A stretch of 64,000 nucleotides of DNA from NCBI GenBank assembly GCA_036768485.1, contig JAVLUZ010000271.1, forward strand, positions 4,818,309-4,882,308, written 5' to 3'. A program made the translations under genes and the position numbers. The DNA is from Mermis nigrescens (Eukaryota > Nematoda > Enoplea > Mermithida > Mermithidae). The notes beneath the pieces were generated by a model. That model saw only the letters and a program-made list of their open reading frames with translations. It was not told the origin of the DNA and did not search any database. Below are positions 12,165-23,800 of the stretch, one piece after another. Every line of letters begins with the position of its first letter. Within the stretch, counting starts at the first letter, position 1.

Positions 12165-12543
12165 CTAAGTCATGTTTCAATGTACACTGTTGCACTGGGA
12201 GACTTGAGCCATTTTCAGGCCAGAAAATTTTACATTTTTGTGCATTATGCTTCATCCAGAGTAAAATTGTGAACAATAATTTTGCCAAAACAACAAAAAA
12301 GGGCTAATCTATCCATTATGGAAGTATTTTTTATGTACCAGTGATCAATCATAAGTTTTTCAAATTTTTGATTGTGGCTCAATTCATCCCAACAGTGAAG
12401 CAACATGAGCCACATGAATCATAGTGAGCTATTAGAGCATCAGATGGCTAAAATAGCACATCAAATGGGGTTACATGAGCTACCTATTGTGTTATAAAAA
12501 ATGCATACATTTCTATGAAAAAAGACAAGAATCTGGAATGTAA
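12165..12543. other. No recognisable gene
   Basis: AT-rich spacer between the piggyBac-type MITE and the HTH fragment. It includes repeated atgagc/gagcca words but no coding signal. Confidence 0.45.
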
Positions 12544-12693
12544 TCAGTCAATGGTAGCCCTTGGTATGTTGAAAGCTTGAGAAAGGTTCCAGATACTCAT
12601 TCCTTCTTCAGTCAGGCGCACAGCTTCTGCTAAGTGATCCTCTGACCACTTTTCATATGGCCTACTTCCTGATTTACATTTATATTGGCGCAT
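12544..12693 (-). CDS. Short HTH (psq/CENP-B-like) DNA-binding fragment
   Basis: Forty-nine codons starting with ATG at 12693. The text includes CKSGSRPYEKWSEDHLAEAV and EGMSIWNLSQAFNIPRATID. The basic GSRPY lead, WSE..L.EAV helix and a G.S...A...IPR.T recognition helix are typical of the N-terminal helix-turn-helix of pogo/jerky-type transposases and related Pipsqueak-domain proteins. It stops with TGA right after the recognition helix, and I see no DDE catalytic domain downstream on this strand. It is most likely the stump of a transposase gene, or one exon of a spliced gene. Confidence 0.5.
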   Translation of the reverse strand: MRQYKCKSGSRPYEKWSEDHLAEAVRLTEEGMSIWNLSQAFNIPRATID

Positions 12694-14344
12694 CTTCCAA
12701 AGTAGATCTAATCAAAAAGCATAATAGCAGTGGCTCATTTCATTCCATTTTTGGCACAATGGCTGGAGTATAATGAGCCATTGGTCTTACTTAATATCAG
12801 AAGTGGAAGTAAGGCCTTAAAATACTTCTGTCAGACACAGAAAAACTTTAGCAATCCACTAAAAAAAGAATGTCCTCAAAGTATCTGCACATTGTCTCAG
12901 AAAATTTAAATGTTTAGCACCATCCTATAATCAGAAAATTTTAATATTCAGGAAAGCAGTGAATTACAGGTGACAGGAGAAGCCTGCATGAAAAACTAAT
13001 GTAATAGCAAGAATGAAGAACAAAAACCGGACCAGGAAAGTTTTATTTCAAAACAAATCCCACTTACACCAATCAGAAAGGTTGGATCAAACAAATTATT
13101 GTCCTTACAGTCGCCTGAAATTGATTTAGTGACACCAGAAATATCACCATCTATAATCGACTTGACAACACCAGGTTGATTGCTTTTGCCCGACAGTGGG
13201 TGTAGGAGGGAATGTGACTGACTGAGCATGTGACTAAACAAATTGTTGGGCGACCTATGTAAGACATGCAAATGTCCTGCGGCAATGGGCCTACAGCCAC
13301 TGGGTATTGTTCAAACATTTTTTAGCAGCAATGTTCAAACAAACAATTCTTCTCTCTTGCAGGAAAAAGAAGTTGCAAGGAAAAAGACACTGATGATGAA
13401 TAATAATGATGATACTCGTCCAATTATGATGCCTCAATTGATCCCAAAATAGATGTTGCTAAGTTTTTTTACACAGGTACGCATATCTAGACTGGATAGG
13501 TTTCAAATTTGTGGGACTTCCAAAAGTAATCATGCCCTAGAATTCCCATGACAAATTCAATCCGCAAAATTGGAATAAAAATTACACAAAATGGAATGGC
13601 ACACTTGTTAAATCAATTATGCAGAATGGCGAAAGTGTTGACTCTGTGCATTTATTGCTGTCAATCATGATGGCTCTTACTAAAACAAAGGCATATTGAT
13701 CAAAGAAAGCCGTTGGTTGAATTTCTTGAATTCAATTAAGATTTGTGAACAGAGGTTATTCTTACAGTAGATTTTAAATTTTTTCTCAACCTCCTTCCAA
13801 TTTTTTATCAATAAAATTACAACTCTGATTGGAATTCTGGGGCATCAGTTGTGTCTCAACTGTGAGCACACCTCTGTTTTTGAGGGTAGAAGAATGGAAT
13901 AAAGGTTTCTCCTTGTATGAGCATACCATGTTGCAAGTTGCATCTGTTAGGTGGTTTTAATCTATTTTGAAACATTAGTTAACTTGCTGTAGCCATTTGT
14001 GTGCAGTTTTGTCTCACTTTGCCACTTACAATTGAAATAAGCATGCTTTTGTGAAACCTCTTCTGCATTTTGTTCTTTCCCACATTCTATCACCATGATT
14101 CATAATTATTAAGAATACATGGGTAGTGACAATTGTTATGTGTATTGTGCTTATTGTTTTGTGCTATTGATTTTTCTGAATCCCAATAATAGCATTTTAA
14201 ATTTTTTTGCAGACATTTATCTTAATATAATCTAGAAATCCTTGCATTAGCAGTTACAAATAGAGCGGAGGTTGCTACATGCTACAAATGTTAATGCATT
14301 GACTGCTTTTTCCTGTATCAAAATTGGTTCAGTATTCAAAAAGT
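12694..14344. other. No gene assigned
   Basis: Open frames at 12996-13271 (minus) and 13243-13452 (plus) have no recognisable domain. A good 3' splice-site-like stretch (ttcttctctcttgcag) ends near 13362, and a frame follows it that ends at 13452. The rest up to the Polinton block is stop-rich. It may be a decayed Polinton upstream region, but nothing shows this directly. Confidence 0.35.
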
Positions 14345-14605
14345 GAGAGAGACATGCTTATAAACACCGCTAGCAAAAATCAGATTCTTTGCGTAAGTGA
14401 TTGTGCTGATAACATTTTAAGCGGTGATATTCCTTTATAGAAAAAGGTACTAACACACCTAGAAGGTACCAGAATCAAATTAGATATTCAGAAAGCAATA
14501 AGCAGGTAAAAACAAGGCAAAGAAACAACATAATATTATAGAATGGTAGGTTTCTTCCTTTATTACTCTCTCCCATACTTTCATTGTTGAAAGTCTATTA
14601 GCTGA
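14345..14605 (+). pseudogene. Polinton pX-like small basic protein relic
   Basis: One frame reads INTASKNQILCVSDCADNIL and GDIPL before a stop near 14439. Neighbouring frames read TRYQNQIRYSESNKQVKTRQ and then RFLPLLLSPILSLL. The sequence of features (A..C..NIL.G.IPL, then a basic stretch, then a G/R-F-LP-LL-PIL hydrophobic end) matches a small conserved Polinton protein compared with adenovirus pX. The family identification is from memory. At least two frame changes make it non-functional. It is the first gene of the block that runs to 27600. Confidence 0.5.
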
Positions 14606-14812
14606 TAATATAATAGGCAGAAAATGAAGCACACGGAAAAAATAATTCTAATACCTAGTGCATAGTGAACAAAGGAAGCCAGTTGATAGCTACTTCGCAC
14701 TCTAGACAAGGAGATGCAAAACATTTTAAGTGATTAGAATGCACCATCTAATGTAAAGCTTCTGAAATATAATCAGCTTATTGGCAAATTTATGTGATTA
14801 CAGGAAAAATAA

Positions 14813-15227
14813 ATGCAACATTATAAAACAAATGTCATAGAAAGTCAAATTGCTAATGATGAAGAAATTCCTGAAGATATCTCAAAATCGCAGTATCAGA
14901 AAGAAAAAATGCTCTTACACCAAATTCAAAGCAGTCCAAATATCAAAATTCCGCCTAGTGAGCAGCTTGTAATTGATGGCCTTGAAATTTATGGTTAATG
15001 TCACTGATATAGTGCATGATTTAGCCCATAAGCGAAAAAATACAAGCAAACACCCAGGTACAATAGAATTACTAGAAGTACTTAATTGTATGAATGTTCC
15101 AATTGAATGCATTGGCAATAAACAAGGAAGGCACCTTTTTACAGCTGCTCAAACTGATATAGATTTTGATTGGGATGAAAATCTAAAGATACATGTTAAA
15201 TTTCATTCAGACAATTACAATTTTTAG
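14813..15227 (+). pseudogene. Polinton conserved protein relic (IGN-type)
   Basis: The first frame from ATG 14813 ends IPPSEQLVIDGLEIYG and a stop at 14996-14998. The second frame carries on with VTDIVHDLAHKRKNTSKHPG, VLNCMNVPIECIGNKQGR and an acidic end before the stop at 15225. The layout (a backbone ending in GxL.I.G..I, then D.V.D...R.K...PG, L..LNVP...IGN) is one I associate with a conserved Polinton open frame next to the pX-like gene. Its function is unknown. A single frame change separates the halves. Confidence 0.5.
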
Positions 15228-15251
15228 CTTCAATACTGCACTGGGCAGGCG

Positions 15252-15579
15252 AGCTATGGGTTGGAGGGATTCAAAGGCATTCCATACCTGCGGGGTGTTT
15301 GTCTAGGCAGCTTTTTCTTTTTGCTTTGCAGAATGGCCATCCCTGTTTCACAATTGATTGGTAAGCAAGTCAATAAACATGCTTTAGTGGTAGGTCCAAA
15401 TATAGCAGCTGATTTGGCCCAAGGAAAACCTTTTTCAGTCAACCAAGGAACACTCTAAGTGAGAAGCTGCACAATTTTTTCATGAAGCCTCTATAGCCCT
15501 GCAGCAAGGGGAAGGGCTTGGTAGCCATCAAAAGTTTATAAATACTAATATGAATGATGCCTTTTCAATACTGAACAAA
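15252..15579 (+). pseudogene. Polinton pVI-like minor capsid protein relic
   Basis: The text GFKGIPYLRGVCLGSFFFLL runs into RMAIPVSQLIGKQVNKHALV, then GPNIAADLAQGKPFSVNQ. A glycine-rich GxPYxRGxxLGS lead, a short hydrophobic RMAIP segment, and GKxxxKxAL..G.NIA.D...GK is the pattern of the adenovirus pVI-like minor capsid protein of Polintons. A stop lies at 15456-15458. A downstream frame (AAQFFHEASIALQQGEGLG) keeps the similarity. It overlaps the start of the next gene, as is common in these compact gene blocks. Confidence 0.55.
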
Positions 15580-15583
15580 GAAA

Positions 15584-15994
15584 ATGGCTCTCATAGACAT
15601 AAAATTAACTCAAAATCGAACTTGACCTTTTTGACAGTCCTCTTACCCAAGTATTTATAAAGCAAGGCTTCTAACATGAAATCCAGCCAATGCATCCTAT
15701 AACAAATAAAGGACCATGTGAATATTATATACAACCTGACCCACATTACCTGCAACTTAGCAAAAACAACATTTACATGTTACTTAAGAATAAGAAAATC
15801 AGCAATTGCTGCAGGGGCAGCAATACCCAACTATGTGCCTATTACTCTCATTGGTTAAACTTTTATCAAGCAAGTTAACTGCTTTTTACAAGGTCAATTA
15901 GTTTTTGACAGCTCTGACAAATACGCTACAGGGTTTATCTAGAAACGCAGCTTTATTTTGGACATGATGCAAAGCATTCTCACTAACAGACAGC
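15584..15994 (+). pseudogene. Polinton structural protein (F54H12.2-like), 5' part
   Basis: ATG at 15584 opens MALIDIKLTQN. A neighbouring frame gives ELDLFDSPLTQVFIKQG and then PITNKGPCEYYIQPDPHYLQ. The block ELDLF..P.TQ......Y.PI, E..I......YL.L is the N-terminus of a protein found beside Polinton capsid genes and in nematodes as F54H12.2 (family name from memory). Near 15940 the text YRVYLETQLYFGHDA fits the next conserved block. The gene is cut at 15994 by the LTR element and continues at 25466. Several stops and frame changes show it was already decayed or decayed later. Confidence 0.6.
15991..15994. repeat. Target-site duplication, left (cagc)
   Basis: cagc here and cagc at 25466-25469 flank the LTR element. 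With the TG...CA ends this is a 4-bp duplication, normal for Ty3/Gypsy integrases. Confidence 0.85.
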
Positions 15995-16539
15995 TGTCAG
16001 GGCGGCGGCAACATCAAAGAAAGATAAAATTTAAAAGAATATTTTTAGGTACTATATTTAGAAATCTCATGTGCTCGTATCTACTTTCATTTTTGCATGT
16101 TAAACTTCAATATCATGTATTTGTTCTAGTAACTTATTTCCTGCTTTTTCGCAAACTCTTAAATTATATTTCCGGCCTCGCATACCTACGTGTTTTAGAA
16201 ACTTGTATAAAAGTTTGTGTTCATATCATTTTTGTCTCTCTTTCTCCAATATTTGCCTCTGACTAGCTTATTCACGCTACGCGTTTTTTGCCACTCGCTC
16301 TTTATTGCCCGTTGTTGTCTGAAGTAAAAGGTAATTAGATACTTTGTGTTGTGTTTGACTTAATCCACTCTTTAGCGACAATTTAGGTATCTATCCGCTG
16401 TCAGCAGCAAAACATTCAAATATCTAATCCGCGACCCAAGCAAAGAAAGTAAGATAAGTTAAGCTTAAAGATTAATCCTCTACAAAAGAGAAGTAAACTA
16501 AGCACTAACAAACTTTGCGTTATCTGCGTTACAGTCACA
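15995..16539 (+). repeat. 5' LTR
   Basis: It starts TGTCAGGGCGGCGGC and ends GCGTTACAGTCACA. It matches the 3' LTR over its whole length with roughly 16 base changes and three 1-base indels by eye. At about nine sites the 3' LTR has CG where this copy has TG or CA. Confidence 0.95.
16206..16213 (+). promoter_or_regulatory. TATA box in 5' LTR
   Basis: TATAAAAG, preceded by aacttg, lies about 210 bp into the LTR. The same octamer is at 25132-25139 in the 3' LTR. It is the likely core promoter, so the U3/R border should be some 25-35 bp downstream. Confidence 0.7.
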
Positions 16540-16541
16540 AG

Positions 16542-16551
16542 TGGCGAGACT
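16542..16551 (+). other. Primer binding site
   Basis: TGGCGAGACT begins two bases after the 5' LTR. The second element has exactly the same ten bases, also two bases from its LTR (40618-40627, minus). The matching tRNA acceptor end would be AGTCTCG plus CCA. I did not assign the tRNA species. Confidence 0.75.
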
Positions 16552-16596
16552 GAAAAATTTAGTGAATTTTATTCATTTTTTCTGAATACTTTTTAC

Positions 16597-16731
16597 ATGT
16601 CATTTATTAATAAAGTGGCGTCTTCTCCAACTTTTGATTCACGAGAATCGAATTCAAAAGTAACCGTCAGTCAAGAATTTCAAAATATAATTGAAAAAGC
16701 TAAGAAAAGCGTAATTAAATCTAGAAATTAA
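16597..16731 (+). CDS. 44-codon open frame just upstream of gag
   Basis: ATG at 16597 to TAA at 16729-16731, ending two bases before the gag ATG (16734). The peptide begins MSFINKVASSPTFDSRES and ends in a basic stretch (KAKKSVIKSRN). It has no recognised domain. The tight spacing would suit termination-reinitiation, or it may be the original N-terminus of Gag separated by a frame lesion. The leader of the second element has no obvious counterpart. Confidence 0.4.
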   Translation: MSFINKVASSPTFDSRESNSKVTVSQEFQNIIEKAKKSVIKSRN

Positions 16732-16733
16732 GG

Positions 16734-18655
16734 ATGCCTAATGCAGATGCAGCTTTTCTTGATCATACTATTAAGGATGCCTTACAATCTGTAATAGACC
16801 CATTAACATGGAAGATTAATGCACTTGATTTGAAGATGGACAATCTGGGAGATTTACCCAATGATCAGGCTAGAAGGCCCCATCTCAGTGCAAACCCGTA
16901 TTTATTTTTAAGGCCTCCTTCCCAGTTTTCTGGAGCTTTTGGCGAATCATTTACTGAATGGGTCGGAAAATTCGAAAAATTTCTAATTTTACAAGGCATC
17001 ACTGACAAAGCTGACAGAATTTAAAATCACTTTCCTGGAATCTAATTTAACGGGAGATGCCCTAGCCTCCTATAAACAAATTAAAAACCTGCCTAATCCC
17101 CCACGAGGATATGCAGAAGTTGTAAATGCACTAAAAAATGAATTTCCGGATGGCCGTGACATGGATGTACATCAACAGATAATTTATGATAGAAAACAGA
17201 AAGTATCTGAATCTGTTTTAGAATATTTACAAAATCTGAAAAAACTTGTTTATGCTGCTTATCCAGATTTTGATAATGCTGCTCTGCAGAAAAATTATAA
17301 AACCTATTTTTCTCAGAGGTCTTTCTAATGTAATTCGAGACGGCATGAAATATCACAATTTTCAAAGTTTAGCTGAGGCTATTAAGGCTGCACAATACAT
17401 AGAATCACAGATTTTACATGATAATTTTTTGGCTAATAATATGGTTACAAGCGTCTTATCTAATTCAGCTTCAATGGACTGCATCAGCCAATTAGAGGCT
17501 ACGATTAATAATTTTATCCGGATGCAGAGCAAGCAACCAACAAACACAGGCAACAGCCAGTGACAGTTTTGCAATTACTGCAAGAAACCGAATCACACAG
17601 TGGAGCAGTGCCGTCATCTGCAGCAACAAAATGGTCATCGCCTAAATGGCAACCAGACACCACAACGCATTCGTCCTTATCCAGTGGCGCAAAATGCAAG
17701 TTTTAATGGTAACCATGCCAGATTTAGTACTAATACTAATAATAATAATTATGGTAGAAGCCGACAATGTAATTTTGACCAAAATAGGCAAAATTCCCAG
17801 TCATTTCAAACTAATAATTGTTGTGACACAACCGCGACTAATTGAAATTATAATCAGCATAACTCAGCTCGTTTTAATCCACGCAATCAATGCGTTGACA
17901 GTAATCTTAAAGCTGAAAGCAATCATGAGCATACATGTGAATCTACATTTGATTATGATGACAGCAATCTAAATCCTGTTAATCAAATTAATAAGCATTA
18001 CAGCCGCAGTCAAACACAATTTGAAGCAAAAATTGATTTTTGTAAGCTAGACAATGTTGATGAAAATTTAAACACAAGTGTAAATTGTGTTCATGTTGGC
18101 AAGAAATTTGATTTTATAGGGCAGCACTGTCCATGCTGCGTGAGGCGACTAAAGATACGGGCTGAAGCAGGTAATTTTGACTTAGAACCATGCTTCCAAA
18201 CCACCACAGCTTGCCCGCCCTCCATCGTACAAGAGAACCCTGTAGGCGGTAATGGAGGATATACCGCCCGTTTTGGCATTAGCAAAAGCAGTGGCGCCCA
18301 CCCTGCTAGACAGGCTATGATTTCACCAATACCAGAATCTGAGAAAGATGAGTCCAAGAAAGCTTTGCTCGATTTTGAGCTCGACATACTCACAGTCAAA
18401 AACAAAGCATCCCGTTCCGAGAATGTTGCTGAAAAAACAACACTTCAGCGGTGTGCTCAAAAGATGCAAAAGGAGCTTCAGGAGAAAAGTTTGTTTGCAG
18501 CACCTCTTGTGTTTTTATCTTTACTTAATCTCATGTGCAAAGCTAAATCTTTAACATTTTTCAGAAAGCAAAGCACAGATGGCAAAGGCGATATAAAAAT
18601 GATAAATCATTTTAGCAATTATCTGATCGTCATTTTTTGCTTTCATGATGACTAA
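16734..18655 (+). pseudogene. gag: Gag polyprotein, broken by frame changes and stops
   Basis: Gag would build the particle and package RNA. ATG 16734 opens MPNADAAFLDHTIKDALQ, with a capsid-type block ESFTEWVGKFEKFLILQG. The frame changes by +1 near 17017-17024 and again near 17300-17328, with capsid blocks continuing (FPDGRDMDVHQQIIYDRKQK, then IFLRGLSNVIRDGMKYHNF). A TGA at 17561 precedes a CCHC zinc knuckle, CNYCKKPNHTVEQC (17570-17611), and a second TGA is at 17843. Beyond it the frame stays open through a Cys/His-containing C-terminal region to TAA at 18653. The full span equals about 640 residues. The second element reads openly across the second frame change, so these are lesions or assembly errors and not a required programme. 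Confidence 0.88.
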
Positions 18656-20882
18656 ATGTTTTCCCATTACTGTTTTATGCATGTTTAACGCAGTGCAAGC
18701 ACAGTATCAGATCTGTGGAGGTGGGAAAACCGGGCATGCACTTGAAATTCCCCATAAAATATTTTGTACGCCTCCTGAAAAATTGGGAGAAGCACCCATG
18801 AAAATTAATGTAACTGTTTTCATACCACAAAGTGATCCACAGACTGTAAACGCAACTCGATGCATGATTCGCATGAGAAATATTTGCACGAATACAGGCT
18901 TTTTCGGATCAAAAGGCATAGTTGCTGATTATATTGAAATGGAAAAAGTTTCAGCCAATTTATGCACTTCTGTGCTTAGCTCAAAAACTTACCAAAACAA
19001 TACTTTAAAACTTCTGAAACCTGGTTTTTGGTCTACAAACAAAACTCTGACTGTAAATTTCAAATGGTGTTGTAGTAATTTTTGTCAGAAAGTTACAAAT
19101 TTTCTCCTTGAGGAAGGAACCATTGCCTCCTGGAATGGACAATCCCTCATAAGTGACTTAGGCAACGTAGGTATGTGTCAGCCTAAAAATGGCTTTTGCA
19201 AAACCGCAGATGGCATAATCCTGTGGAATAAAATGGCATTTAAGAAACGTTGTCCGGTAACATTCAAAGGACAGTATTCTGCAATAATAAGTGGCACGTA
19301 TTTTATAATAGATGAGCTGCAAGGCGCATTTAAAATTAAAAATCAATTCACTGAATGTCATGAAATTGAACATGCTGTCAATACATACCAGGGACCGGTA
19401 ATTCAATTTTATAATTTTTCGTACCCTCATTTTAGTGAGAAGACAATAAAACTCAGCAAACATTTTTCTGAAGATCCTATTAATGCTAAATTAAATTTTC
19501 TCGAAATTAAGATCCTCCAAAGTGAGAAAGAAAGTTTTTGGCATGTCTGGATGGAAATTTGCCACCAAGGCCAGAGATATTTAGATATTTTATGGCAAAT
19601 GCTAAAATTTGACGCTTCTTTAGGCGCAAGAGCTCTCCTACAGCGCAGCGACATTGTGGCTGATTTTACAGGAGAAGCATTAACAGTTTGGCCATGTAAA
19701 CAGGTCAACGCTACTGAAATTATGTACGATTATAAAGTTAATAACATATGTTATAAGTATCTACCGGTGCAAATAGATAACCGAGTAATGTTTGTGATGC
19801 CAGGTAGTAATGATCTGACAAACTTCAGTCCAAAAGTAGACTGTAATCACAGGACGATAGGTATTTTTAAGCATAATCGCCAATGGGCCACTCAAACGGG
19901 TCCAGTGCACGTTAGTAAGCTACCTCTGGAGATAATCTGGAAAGGCCACTATAATGTATTTCAATTCGATAGTCCGGCTATTTTTCATGACAAATTATCA
20001 AAAATACCTACGAATTTTCAGTTTTTCAAGAATTACGTTCATCGAACTGAACAATTGGAAATTATTCTGAATAATTTAGTTAATTATACGTCCAAAATGT
20101 TGCTAAGGCCAAATTTAATGTATGAAACGCTCTCAGGAACGGGTCAGGGAGCAGGAAATGTATTAAAAGGCGCAGGTGAAGCATTAGAACACGTTCTACA
20201 CGGACAAACAGAAAATTTTAACAGCGGATTAAACAATCTTCTTAAAGGGCCGCTACAGCTAATCATAAATGCAATCATTTTCATCGCTATCCTAGCAGGT
20301 ATTGGTTATGTTGCATATTTAGCACTACTCAGGTATAAAGCTAAACAAAAGCGCTCAACACCTGTGGTCATAAATCCTCCCTCAACGTTAGGAGATGCTC
20401 TACTTTCTCTTATGAACATGAACAAAAGAAGCCCAAACTTAAAAGAGAAAGCGGTTACTTACGACAAAACCGCCAAAACCGTAGAAATAAACTCAATCAA
20501 ACATGAACATGTGGTTGCTACGTCACACACAGTACAACGTTATGTTAGGACTCCGCACATATGGATGATAATTAATGATCAGATTGAAATTAACGCTTTA
20601 ATAGACACGGGAGCAGTTTACTCTCTATTAAGCGCTGATATTGCTAATCAGCTAAATGATATAAAAATTTCGGCTACATTAGCCAAGCCAATTGCTGCAA
20701 ATGGAGAACTCATATATCTAACAGGCGAAGCTTATATAACAGTTAAAGCCTATGATGTAGAAGAAACGCTACTCGTACTCATTCAAAAAGGAGGAAATAA
20801 TCCACTTCTTTTAGGAGCAAATTTTCTTGCACGTTTCAAAACATATTATTTTAACAACGAAAAGCAGATTTGTTCGATTTAA
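18645..20882 (+). CDS. Envelope-like glycoprotein fused to aspartic protease
   Basis: This is one open frame of 745 codons. The ATG at 18645 overlaps the gag stop (18653-18655) by 11 bases. Residues 1-19 form a signal peptide (MMTKCFPITVLCMFNAVQA). Residues 20 to about 535 form a cysteine-rich ectodomain with N-X-S/T sites (NVT, NAT, NNT, NKT, NFS, NYT). Residues about 440-535 are helix-prone and glycine-rich. Residues about 538-562 are one membrane segment (IINAIIFIAILAGIGYVAYL), followed by basic RYKAKQKR. After a linker, residues about 635-740 form a retropepsin: active site LIDTGAVYS (D654), flap-region GEAYITV, and LLLGANFL near the end. The protease should therefore lie on the cytosolic side of a type I membrane protein. 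The same order is seen in the second element. Glycoprotein ancestry is uncertain. Confidence 0.85.
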   Translation: MMTKCFPITVLCMFNAVQAQYQICGGGKTGHALEIPHKIFCTPPEKLGEAPMKINVTVFIPQSDPQTVNATRCMIRMRNICTNTGFFGSKGIVADYIEMEKVSANLCTSVLSSKTYQNNTLKLLKPGFWSTNKTLTVNFKWCCSNFCQKVTNFLLEEGTIASWNGQSLISDLGNVGMCQPKNGFCKTADGIILWNKMAFKKRCPVTFKGQYSAIISGTYFIIDELQGAFKIKNQFTECHEIEHAVNTYQGPVIQFYNFSYPHFSEKTIKLSKHFSEDPINAKLNFLEIKILQSEKESFWHVWMEICHQGQRYLDILWQMLKFDASLGARALLQRSDIVADFTGEALTVWPCKQVNATEIMYDYKVNNICYKYLPVQIDNRVMFVMPGSNDLTNFSPKVDCNHRTIGIFKHNRQWATQTGPVHVSKLPLEIIWKGHYNVFQFDSPAIFHDKLSKIPTNFQFFKNYVHRTEQLEIILNNLVNYTSKMLLRPNLMYETLSGTGQGAGNVLKGAGEALEHVLHGQTENFNSGLNNLLKGPLQLIINAIIFIAILAGIGYVAYLALLRYKAKQKRSTPVVINPPSTLGDALLSLMNMNKRSPNLKEKAVTYDKTAKTVEINSIKHEHVVATSHTVQRYVRTPHIWMIINDQIEINALIDTGAVYSLLSADIANQLNDIKISATLAKPIAANGELIYLTGEAYITVKAYDVEETLLVLIQKGGNNPLLLGANFLARFKTYYFNNEKQICSI

Positions 20883-23800
20883 ATCAGAAAACATACCGTG
20901 TTCTGGGCTCTATTTTAATTCACCAGAAATGAGAGGTACTATAACATTAAACGAGAACTGCGAACTGAAGCCAAGAACTTTAACATTAATTAATGTGCCA
21001 GTTCCAATGCAATACAAAAGAGTAAAATACATTAATTTTGAGCCAAAATCGCACCGATTGCAAAACAATGTATACTTTGCATCTAGTGTATGCCAAGTTC
21101 AGGATGAGAAAATCCCTGTACAAATTTTAAATTTGAATTCATATACCATAACACTATATCATGGCACAAAAATTGGTGACATAAAATGTTTTGTGCAATA
21201 CCAAATAAATCAAATTTTAGATCATAAAAGTGCCTCAGACCCATCTATCTTGCAAATTGATACGCTAACATGGGTTAAAGAAAATGTTGTGCTCTCTGAC
21301 AAACTAAAACAGACAGAGAAGGAGCAATTAATTCGGTTATTAGCTTCATATCCAGAATTATATGCACACAGTGATAAAGACACAGGAAAAACTACACTTG
21401 TTGAACATACTATAAACACAGGTGACAACAATCCTGTTCAGCGATTCATGTTTTGTACATCACCAAAAGAAAAAGAAATTATAACAAAAGAAATAAAAGC
21501 TCTAGAGGCTAAAGAAATTATAAGTAAAAGCATATTGCCGTGGGCAACAAACGTTGTCCTTGTTAAAAAGAAAGACGGTAGACACAGATTATGCATAGAT
21601 TTTTGTGGATTAAACTCCGTAACAAAAAAGGATGTATACCCCTTACCACGCATAGACGATATACTAGATACATTGAATAACATGAAATATTTTACCACAC
21701 TAGACCAAGCTAACGCATATTGGGCTATACCCATAGCTGAAAAAGACCGTGAAAAGACAGCTTTCCATACATCTTGTGGACTCTACCAATTTAATTACTT
21801 ACCGTTTGGTCTCTGTAATGCACCTGCAACCTTTCAGAGATTAATGGATATGCTTCTCTCAGGTCTGCAATGGCAAACTTGCTTAGTATACTTAGATGAT
21901 ATCCTGATCTATGCAAAAACGCATGAACAGATGCTTTGCAGACTAAAAGTGATTCTTGAACGCTTATCAAAAGGAGGCATGAAATTGCGCTTAAATAAAT
22001 GCAAGTTCAGCTTTACGGAAGTCGAATACCTTGGCTATCGAATATCTGAACAAGGAATCTTGCCAGATAATAGAAAATTTGAAGCAATATCAAAAATGGC
22101 GCAGCCTAAAAATCCGAAAGATGTGAAGTCATTTCTCGGTTTAATTTCATATTATCGCCGTTTTATACCTAATTGTGCACAAAAATCTCAACCTCTAACG
22201 AAACTCTTAAAGAAGGAGGAAAAATTTTTCTGGGGTAATGAGCAACAAAATGCATTTGAGGCATTAAAATCGCTGCTCATTAACCCGCCAGTTTTATGCC
22301 ACCCTAATTTTAATAAGGCATTCATACTTCAAACAGACGCATCCATTCAAGGAATAGGAGCTGTTCTGAGCCAGATAGGTGATGATAATCTTGAACATCC
22401 CATAGCTTTTGCAAGCCGTACTTTAAGGCCAGCAGAGAAAAACTATCCAATAACAGAATTAGAAACCTTAGCCGTGGTAGAATTTATTAAATATTTCAGA
22501 CCTTACCTTTATCTACACGAAGTTACTGTACAAACTGATCACACCGCTGTAAAGGCAGTATTGGAAAAACAAAACGCATCCCCAAGGATTGCAAGATGGG
22601 GTTTAGCTATAGCAGGTACTAGACTAAATATTCAACCTCGAAAAGGTTCATTAAATCAAAATGCGGATGCCTTATCCCGATTACCGAATTCATCTGGGGA
22701 CTTAACTTTTGATATTGAATCTGAAGAAATAAGTCGCCCACTAGAATCAAGCATTTCACGCATTGAATCAAAAATTGACTTGAAAACCTTACAAAATAAT
22801 GATCACAAATTATCGGACATCATGAGAAGACTGAAGAAACAGCCAGCTGACGAAAATCTTACAAAATTATATGAAATTAAATCAGACATCCTTTACTGGA
22901 AAGAAGATGAATTGTGTAAAGTCGTAGTCCCAAAGTGCTTACAACCACTGATCATCCAAACTCACCATGATGATCCTCTGGCAGGTCATTTTGGGGCCAG
23001 AAAGACTATTCAGCTCATTTCTAGACGCTATCATTGGGACACTATGAATAAAGACACTACAAATTACTGTAAAGAATGTGAAACTTGTCAGAAAAATAAA
23101 CCAATGCGTCATAAAATAACAGCCACACTTAAACCTATCATCGCGTCAGGACCATTTGAACGTGTTGCTGTGGACTGCATGGGTCCAATAAGCGTGACTG
23201 AAAACGGAAATAGATTTATTGTTGTATTCATAGATTATTTTACAAAACATATTGAAGCTTTTCCAACGCCTGATATCACAGCTAATACAATAGCTAAACT
23301 TTTTGTTACAAAAATAATTTGTAGGCATGGAGCCCCACAGATCCTACAATGCGATCGTGGAAGTGACTTTACATCAAAACTCATGAGCAAAATCACTCAT
23401 CTCATGAATGTACAAAAAGTTCATACGAGTGCTTACCACCCCATTGCAAATGGTGAGGTGGAAAGAGCGAATCAGACACTGATCACAAGAATACATATGT
23501 TTGTGGATCAGCACCAAGTTGACTGGGATGAACACCTCCCTTACGCAGTTTTTGCAACTAATATACACACTAATGACTCAACTGGTTATGCGCCATTTCA
23601 ACTTTTATATGGAAGAATAGCTAATCTACCTGTTGACGCTGCTCTGAACTATCAGCCAAACATTTATCTTACTGATTATGACTCTTACAATCATGAAGTG
23701 AAAAGGCATTTCACACAGGCACTCACTGTAATTCAAAGCCAAATCAGACAGGCACAACAGAAATATAGTGCTAACTACAATAAGCATGTGAATAATGTGA